Shown here: piece after piece, positions 6,949-12,419 of the stretch
Numbering within the stretch: the stretch's first letter is position 1
How the letters are laid out: each line of letters starts with the position of its first letter
The notes under the pieces: generated by a model
What the model was told of the DNA's origin: nothing
Database searches by the model: none
What the model saw: the letters and a program-made list of their open reading frames with translations, nothing else
Position numbers and translations under genes: made by a program
From: Terfezia claveryi
Lineage: Eukaryota > Ascomycota > Pezizomycetes > Pezizales > Pezizaceae
Assembly (NCBI GenBank): GCA_015179025.1
Contig: WHUX01000734.1
Span: forward strand, 1 to 12,419
DNA: 12,419 nt
Reading direction: 5' to 3'

Positions 6949-7780
6949 TTTTTTTTAACTTACTTACCTAATCTTTACTCTTAAATCCAAGGCTTGATAA
7001 ACCTTTGGATACCTTTATTATACTCACGCAAGTGTATAAAATTCGACACCCAAGTGCACATATAAAATCAATATCATTATTCAACTAGCTAGCCAACAAA
7101 ATCCAACAAACGAGACATCAGACTCTCAACTGCAGTACATCAACAAAAGACCTAGAAGCAAGTTAAGTAGAGCTCTAATGGGCAGTGGTATCCTACATTA
7201 AACAATCCCACCCTCATTCACAACACTTTTCCCAATAAGATCGACAACTCATCTTGTACTCCTGGCAACCGCTATTACATCTGTACCTATAAATCCAGTA
7301 CACCATTGAAAAACCGGCCCCCCAGGTCCCAGGAATAATTGGTCTAAACAACCAAGCGTCACAATCTCAAGGCTCAAATCTCGCTGCCTCTACTGCAGCC
7401 ATTTCCTCCAGAAAAGAATTACCTCCACTGTCAGAACCTTCTTTAGGCCCAGACATCTCTACAATACCTCTGCGCCCCCAACATCTACCTCAACACACCA
7501 ATCAGAAAACATGACACTCTTGCTAGAAGAACTAGAACTAGATTCTAGACCAATAGACGAAGAAAAACCAGGACCATAAGAAACATTAGGATCCTGACAT
7601 CCAGCCTCACCAGCCACATAAGCTACCGAGCCAACAGAACCGTCAGTCAAACGGAGATCATAAGGATCATCAGCTACTACACTATCAGTACAGTAAAGTG
7701 CCAAAGAAGAAAAGTAACTCGACAATCTTATCATATAACCAGCTGTATTTGGTTGTGGACAGATGACGAAATCAGACATA
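6949..7780. other. Unassigned interior after LTR-A (about 830 bp)
   Basis: The stretch begins with a T-run and has no clear PBS. Short open plus-strand patches exist: about 50 codons from 7187 (WYPTLNNPTLIHNTFPNKID) and about 55 codons from roughly 7325 (NNQASQSQGSNLAASTAAIS), in different frames and with stops between. From 7490 to 7780 the minus strand is open for 106 codons, while the plus strand is broken in all frames. The best reading is the 5' leader and decayed start of a plus-strand gag, but I recognise no domain here. Confidence 0.35.
7459..7779 (-). CDS. Unrecognised Ser-rich 106-residue open frame (doubtful gene)
   Basis: It opens with ATG at 7777-7779 (MSDFVICPQPNTAGYMIRLS) and stays open to a stop at 7459. 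A run of seven serines lies near residue 83, and no motif, signal peptide or membrane segment stands out. It starts two bases away from, and divergent to, the ATG of the plus-strand remnant at 7781, and would be read from the inward-facing promoter of LTR-B. Being clean among decayed sequence is mildly notable, but 106 codons can occur by chance opposite a coding strand. It may be only the antisense of a gag. Confidence 0.2.
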   Translation of the reverse strand: MSDFVICPQPNTAGYMIRLSSYFSSLALYCTDSVVADDPYDLRLTDGSVGSVAYVAGEAGCQDPNVSYGPGFSSSIGLESSSSSSSKSVMFSDWCVEVDVGGAEVL

Positions 7781-8118
7781 ATGGCATCTAAACTTAGTAA
7801 GAAGACTAAGAAGTCGAGACGGTTAACTATGTTACCCGAAGATATTAAAAATTAGTAGAAGAAACTCTCAGAAAGACCAGATTTATAATTCCTAATATAG
7901 AAGGGGAAATAAATCTGCCCATGAGTATAGAATTAGGAGAACCAGGTGAAGCAAGAACCAAACTATATTTTAGTATGGCTTTATATCTTGTACCAGAAGA
8001 ATTTTGGACAGATATTTTCCAACAATTGAGGAGATTTTGAAATATACTTGCTCAATGGGACATGCCCAACAGTATCATCCTGATGATACTCGACTCTTAC
8101 TGGAAGCCGTAGCAAAAC
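7781..8118 (+). pseudogene. Plus-strand coding remnant, gag-like by position
   Basis: From ATG at 7781: MASKLSKKTKKSRRLTMLPE then a one-base loss near 7853, a second frame with EETLRKTRFIIPNIEGEINL and KLYFSMALYLVPEEFWTDIF, a shift near 8018, and TIEEILKYTCSMGHAQQYHP followed by TRLLLEAVAKL up to LTR-B. A basic start and an acidic, helix-rich continuation, first in order after LTR-A, suit a gag, but no known motif confirms it. It is cut at 8118 by the insertion of element D, and the remainder should lie beyond D. AAAAC at 8114-8118 would be the target-site duplication. Confidence 0.5.
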
Positions 8119-8791
8119 TGTAATGAATGGTACTAGATAGTATTCATTCAGTACTGTTTATACAATCTATATCCGTAGGTACGGACGTTTGTGTATTTCG
8201 GTTTTGCTAAGGTAAGACCTCAAAAGGGTAGGGAGATTACTATGTGGGACGTTCACGAGGGGAACAGTAATTAACTGGTGTAATCTATCTTATATGATTT
8301 GTGCTATCTAAGTTATATAATTTGATCTGATCGGAATATAGGCTTGCTTGCTCTTAGTGCTTGCTTGGTTCTCTTTCTGTGGATTCCAGAGGGAATCCAG
8401 TGGCCTATTTATACTCCTCTGAGATCTGATGACTAAGGAAATAAATACAATAAAGGGTAGCACACTAGAAGGTGGTGCGCTGTACAAAAAGGGGTCATGT
8501 GGCCATAGTAATGAGTCACACGCCTTAAATGATGGTTATGTGGCCATAGTAATGACTCACACGCCTTTAAACAGAGGTCACGCGGCCCTAATGAGGGTGT
8601 GCTCATATGACAAGTGCCATGGAAGTTCCCATGGCAACTTCCGCGTGCTATGGACGCATATAAAGCAATAGGAGGTGGTAGAAGGCTAGTCCTTCAACCG
8701 AGAGGCTTAGTTACATAATATAGTAGTAATATAGGAAATACAAAAGTATATAATCAATTATATTAGCAATGAAACAACGTTCTCCATTACA
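8119..8791 (-). repeat. LTR-B, 3' LTR of element D
   Basis: 673 bp, with the minus strand running TGTAATGGAGAACG to ACCATTCATTACA. It is an inverted copy of LTR-A, with the same U3 repeats and TATA. It is identified as D's 3' LTR because a purine tract lies directly before it and the chromodomain ends 38 bp upstream. A TG...CA pair with a 7-bp inverted repeat is intact. Confidence 0.9.
8406..8413 (-). promoter_or_regulatory. TATA box of LTR-B
   Basis: TATAAATA on the minus strand, followed by the conserved hairpin GGATTCC-N4-GGAATCC at 8381-8398. It drives leftward, into 6949-8118. Confidence 0.6.
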
Positions 8792-8800
8792 CTTCCCCAC
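8792..8800 (-). other. Polypurine tract of element D
   Basis: GTGGGGAAG on the minus strand immediately before the LTR start TGTAATG. This is the position and composition of the plus-strand primer of LTR retrotransposons. Confidence 0.7.
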
Positions 8801-8828
8801 ATAGAAGGATTTCCTATCTTTACTTCTT

Positions 8829-9212
8829 TTACTCTGCTATATTGGTTTCTATACGTCCTAAGATTTGATGCATTGTTAATACATTAGCATTAACATAAAT
8901 ATCCTTAGTGTTTCCTTGACTCATGATTCTATCTTGTTCTTGTTGGATGAGAGCTCGAGTCTCATCTCTTGTTCGTTGTCCTTGTTTTCCTTTAGTTCTT
9001 CGACGTCTCTTAAATGTATCTTCCATACTTCTGGTCGTCCAGAAGTCTTGAAGAATTTCGGTAGTGATATCCTTGGTGTTTACCTAGGAATTATATTTAG
9101 GAGAGTATCCTAGCCATCTGACCTTATATTGTCTTTCTCCAGTTCGAGGAGCTGTTCTAAATTCTAATATCTTTTCAACTTCATAATGATCTTCTTGAAT
9201 TGGTCCTGGTTC
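8829..9212 (-). pseudogene. Chromodomain and basic tail of element D integrase
   Basis: Following a stop at 9213-9215 the frame reads YEVEKILEFRTAPRTGERQY then KVRWLGYSPKYNS-stop-VNTKDITTEILQDFW, a full chromodomain at about 9039-9185. The stop at 9084-9086 (TAG) replaces the conserved Trp of the third aromatic position. A basic, coiled tail follows (FKRRRRTKGKQGQRTRDET), ending at 8829. The chromodomain should read histone marks and guide integration. Confidence 0.87.
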
Positions 9213-10513
9213 CTAAGATTGTCTGTGAGGGAACTGAGTAGGATCGTTTTTATAGTAGGGTTTGAGTTTGCTGATATGAAAAGTATTATATATGAGGTGG
9301 AGGTCAGGTTGAGTAGATAGGTCTAGGCTATAGTTATTGTGTTTCTGATTACTAGAAATAATGGGAAATGGGCCTAGCCATTTTGGTTTGAGTTTGGGTG
9401 AGATGTTTGATAGGTTGATATTTTCTGAGGAAAGTATAACTTGTTGTCTGACTGAAAATTTGGCTGTATTGGGTAGTTGTTTGTTTGCTTGAGATGCTTG
9501 AGTCTTCTTGGCGTCATATAGGTTTTTAGACATTACCTCATAACGTTCATTCGCTGGTACATATGCCTTAATGGGTATGGAAGTATCGATATGCCAAGAT
9601 GTGCATTAAATCCAAATAGTGTGGAAAAGAGACTATTCTGTCTAGTGGCATTATACCTAGAGTTAAGTTTCAACTGTATCTCTGATAGTTTCTGTAACCA
9701 ATCAAATCCTTCGATTTTACAGGCTCTTGCTACTTGTAGAATTTCTTTGTTCACAATTTCTGATTGTCCGTCTACATGTGAATGATATGCGGTAGACGGT
9801 TCTAACTTGATTCCTTTATTCCTAGCCCAATCTTGAAAGTGCATTGAACTAAAAAGAGTGTCGTGGTCAAAAACAATACAAAAAGGGTATCCCATAGTCA
9901 GGACTACATGAGTATCAAAGGTAGCAGTACATTGTTCTGCTGTGAAATTATCTGAGACAGGAATAAGAAACTTGAATCCTGGTTGTCTATCGACAATCAT
10001 CCAAAGTTATGAAATACAAACTACATGATCTTCTTCAACAGGAATATTTGGGTACAAAATTGAACACTTAGTAAACACAGGTACTACTTTAAGAAAATCC
10101 ATTGATATGTCAGTCCATGGCCTGCTTGGTATATGTAACGGGGTTATGAGTCCAAGTGGTGCCTTGTTGGAATACTTTGTCCGTTGACAAGTATCACAAC
10201 TTCTGATATAGTCCTTAGTTGGTTCTGCAAAGGACTGGTAATCATATCGGTCAGTAAGATATCTCATCGTTTTTTCAATGCCACCATGAGCGGTTGCTAC
10301 ATGTGCATCTTTAATAACCAATTCGAGATAGTTCTTACCTTCGATGTTAAAGGTAGAGGGCAAGACTAGTCTCCATTATTCTTGTCGGTTCTTGACATAC
10401 AAAAATCCGTCTCTTCTTTTATGATCCTTACGGTTCACAAAGGTATCATAGTAGTTCTTCCAGATAGGATATACTTTCATACATGATTGATATGTGGCTT
10501 TCATACCTCAACC
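9213..10513 (-). pseudogene. Integrase of element D
   Basis: An N-terminal region (YPIWKNYYDTFVNRKDHKRR) leads to the zinc finger HVATAH...CDTC (HX4HX29CX2C) near 10215-10303. The core has D in ISMDFL, D in IVFDHD and E in DGQSE with 35 residues between the last two (DD35E). The second Asp block reads FDHD instead of the usual SDRD, and YHPQTDG has become YHSHVDG. The end has a GPY/F-like module (KPKWLGPFPII and FHISKLKPYY). Stops at 10514, shortly after it, near 10375 and at 10007 are all in one frame. A frameshift lies at 9540-9575. Catalytic residues survive. Confidence 0.9.
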
Positions 10514-11790
10514 TTAGTCAAGCCACTGTGTGATAAAGTAGTCCTTGTCATTTTCCCATCCGTCACTAATGTGTCTCTCTTCAATGAGCTTGTTGAGGGT
10601 CAGTTTAATCCTTATATTGAAGTCATTGATGGTGGGTTTCTTCTCTTTGCATGTAGAAGCATTATGTCCTGAGAACTTACAGAAATCACAATACTGTCTG
10701 GAGGTCTTGGTATCTTGAATGAAGGAGGGTAAATCTTCGTCAATGGCTACTCGCTTTTTAGAATGCGTGGTGACAGCGGCGGTGTTGATTGGAATTGCGT
10801 TACTGCTGCTAGTGGTTGCAGCTGGTTGTTGACATGTATTCCATGGTTGTTGAGGGGCAACAGAAGTATTCATGATCTCCTGTTTCATTTGTCGGGTGCC
10901 TATCTGTTTGGTAGAGTTACTGAACTGAATGCTGGGTTGGAGAGTAGGTTGTGTCAGCTTGCCAGTAATCTATCTTTTTGCCCATTCTCCAATTTCCTGG
11001 ATAGCTTCTTCGAGGCTGAGAGCTTGTGGAGGTGGATAAGCTGGCGTTTGTTGTAATGGTACTAGTTCCTTTTGAGGCTCATTTGCAGATACAAGATGCG
11101 CAATACGAGTCGTAAGGAATTCCTTCTCCTTCTTAAGAACTGAGACTGTCAAGTCATAGTTCAAACTGCCATGTCCATAGTGATTACAAATTGCACATGT
11201 TTCGATAGTAAACATACGGTTGTTCATGGCGTGGGAGCTGTCATGAGCTGGAGAGTAAAAATCACGACAAATGGACCAGTGCATCCTTTTGTGTTATTGC
11301 CAATTACTATGAGCTAGGTCAATGGCAATTTTCTTCCCTTCTTCGGGAGCGAGGGTGTTTTGTTGAGGGTTTTCAGAAGATGGAGGCCTATATCTTAATC
11401 CAAGAACTGTTAAAGGTTTATTCCTGTTTTTATTGGGTACACGATCATACCCACTGAAAACTTCTTCTGGTATGGTGGATAGAGTCTCGTCGTCTGAGGA
11501 CTCTTCTTTCTTCATCATGTCATATTGGCTTTCTTCATCTGGGATGCCTTCGAAATATGGACAGAAGATATGGTGTCCAAGTTCTTCAGCTCTTCCACGA
11601 CATTTATTGAAGTAGTAGTCGACATGCTTGAAATTGATAGCTCTGTGAGAAACCATATTGTTCTGAGTAGAGGTTTCTGGTAAGTGGAAAGTTCTTAAAG
11701 CATTGGTAGAGATGTTGCAGTTGTAGGTATGGTTAGGAGGATCGACGCTGTTGGAGATATAATCGTCCTCGGTGGTGGGAGTGTCCAAGT
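10514..11790 (-). pseudogene. Extra segment with zinc-knuckle motifs between RNase H and integrase of element D
   Basis: About 425 codons in the same frame as RNase H and integrase, with in-frame stops at 11294 and 10970. Motifs in order: KCRGRAEELGHHIFC at 11561-11605 (Cys/His cluster, not a classical knuckle), CAICNHYGHGSLNY at about 11156-11197 (a CX2CX4HX4C knuckle with the last Cys changed to Tyr), a possible coiled coil (LKKEKEFLTTRIAHL), a Gln/Pro/Thr-rich stretch, then CDFCKFSGHNASTC at 10649-10690, an intact CX2CX4HX4C knuckle. Such knuckles normally sit in Gag, ahead of protease. Here they lie after RNase H. The function is unknown; nucleic-acid binding is the natural guess. Confidence 0.7.
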
Positions 11791-12007
11791 ATTTATGCTT
11801 CCTTAATAGAGTGTCTACTATCAAATTTTCCTTTCCTGCAGTGTGTGTATATCTATATCAAATTCCATTAGGTAATCTTGCCATCACCTCAATTTCTGGC
11901 TTGCAGGCGTTTGATTATGGAAGGTTACTAATAGTTTGTGGTCTGTAAGGATAGTGAACTTGTGACCTCTTAATTGTGCTTCAAAAAATTTTAATGAGTC
12001 AATAATC
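11790..12007 (-). pseudogene. C-terminal part of RNase H of element D
   Basis: The frame reads IIDSLKFFEAQLRGHKFTIL, TDHKLLVTFHNQTPASQKLR, stop, WQDYLMEFDIDIHTAGKENL and IVDTLLRKHKY. This is the second half of a gypsy RNase H with the TDHK Asp and the final Asp (VDTL for the usual ADAL). The stop at 11884-11886 is TGA where Arg (CGA) is expected before the Trp. LTR-C cuts the domain at 12008, upstream of which RT would follow. Confidence 0.88.
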
Positions 12008-12419
12008 TGTAATGGAGAACGTTATTTCATTGCTTATATAATTGATTATATAATTTTGTATTTCCTATATTACTACTATGTTATGTAACTAAGCTCTCGG
12101 TTGAAGGACTAGCCTTCTACCACCTCCTATTGCTTTATAAGCATCCATAGCTCGCGGAATCTGCCATGGGAAGTTCCATGGCACTTGCCATATGAAGACA
12201 CCCTCATTATGGCCGCGTGACCTCTGTAAGGCATGTGACTCATTACTATGGCCACATGACCATCGTTTATGGCGTGTGACTCATTACTATGGCCACATGA
12301 CCCCTTTTGTACAACGCACCACCTTCTGGTATGCCACCCTTTATTGTATTTATTTCCTTAGTCATCAGATCTCAGAGAGTATAAATAGGCCACTGGATTC
12401 CCTCTGGAATCCAAGAAAG
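12008..12419 (+). repeat. LTR-C, plus-oriented LTR inserted in element D (truncated by window end)
   Basis: It begins TGTAATGGAGAACG and follows LTR-A closely through the U3 repeats, TATA and the start-site hairpin, where the window ends. About 260 bp more would complete it. Whether it is a solo LTR or the 5' LTR of a plus-strand element cannot be seen. TAATC at 12003-12007 should be the target duplication. A 6-base stretch is missing near 12228 relative to LTR-A. Confidence 0.88.
12380..12387 (+). promoter_or_regulatory. TATA box of LTR-C with start-site hairpin
   Basis: TATAAATA, followed at 12395-12412 by the perfect hairpin GGATTCC-CTCT-GGAATCC. The promoter would drive rightward out of the window. 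Confidence 0.62.

Larger units (their letters stand above)
8119..12007 (-). mobile_element. Element D: Ty3/gypsy chromovirus, 5' part removed to the right by LTR-C
   Basis: On the minus strand from 12007: end of RNase H, a long Cys/His-containing segment, integrase, chromodomain, polypurine tract and 3' LTR (8791 to 8119). From about 11880 to about 9575 one reading frame is kept with only nonsense changes, and a single frameshift (9540-9575) is seen in 3 kb, so D decayed mainly by point mutation and is less scrambled than element 1. RT, protease, gag and the 5' LTR are not in the window: LTR-C interrupts RNase H at 12008. D is AT-richer than element 1. Confidence 0.88.

Noticed and set aside
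6263..6953. LTR-A as a solo LTR
   Set aside because: The flanking five bases (CATAA and TTTTT) do not match, and different kinds of sequence lie on each side.
8429..8671. 80-codon plus-strand frame inside LTR-B
   Set aside because: It lies wholly in U3 of the LTR, antisense, and covers the tandem repeats. The same region in LTR-A and LTR-C does not keep it as a gene.
6268..8791. A DNA transposon or foldback element with ~670-bp terminal inverted repeats
   Set aside because: The repeats have TG...CA ends, TATA and U3-like structure, LTR-B is preceded by a polypurine tract and integrase/chromodomain, and a third copy (LTR-C) stands elsewhere. Inverted LTRs explain it.
1..12419. tRNA or rRNA genes, CRISPR arrays, host coding genes
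   Set aside because: No cloverleaf, rRNA stretch, regularly spaced short repeats or non-transposon protein pattern was seen by eye on either strand.

Overview
This window looks like a transposon graveyard from a eukaryotic, most likely fungal, genome. I see no host gene I would defend, and no tRNA, rRNA or CRISPR array. Everything recognisable is Ty3/gypsy LTR retrotransposon, and both well-preserved pol regions end in a chromodomain (chromoviruses). The RNase H, gag-knuckle and chromodomain wording of the left element resembles elements of filamentous ascomycetes as I remember them, so the fungal call is moderate and any narrower call is weak.

Layout. (1) 1-5367, minus strand: element 1, GC-richer, truncated by the window edge inside its chromodomain. 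Reading leftward from its 5' LTR (about 4846-5367): gag, zinc knuckle, protease, RT, RNase H, an Ala-Asp repeat linker, integrase, chromodomain. It carries many frameshifts and several stops. (2) 5368-6019, minus: a second LTR of the same family plus the first ~38 codons of its gag, ending exactly where element 1 begins. Element 1 therefore seems to have inserted into the gag of a sister copy. (3) 6020-6267, minus: a scrap of a third gypsy integrase, the oldest visible layer. (4) 6268-6948, plus: LTR-A of a second, AT-richer family, followed by 6949-8118, a decayed interior with a plus-strand coding remnant at its end. (5) 8119-12007, minus: element D, same LTR family as A but inverted. It has its 3' LTR (8119-8791), a polypurine tract, chromodomain, integrase, an unusual zinc-knuckle segment and part of RNase H. 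(6) 12008-12419, plus: LTR-C, again the same family, inserted into D's RNase H and cut by the window end.

How it fits together. The order of events that best explains the junctions is: old integrase element, then hits by the element-1 family (left) and by A (right), then D into A, C into D, and element 1 into its sister. Three of these events put a family into itself, which is what chromodomain-guided integration into silent chromatin would give. The recognisable stops are mostly C-to-T or G-to-A changes, and the two element-1 LTR copies differ mainly at CpG sites, so decay looks like deamination of methylated CpG. The least expected features are the ~500-codon segment with two or three Cys/His motifs between RNase H and integrase in D, the duplicated TGACTCA motifs kept in all three LTRs of the A/D/C family, and the inverted, convergently transcribed LTR pair A/D.
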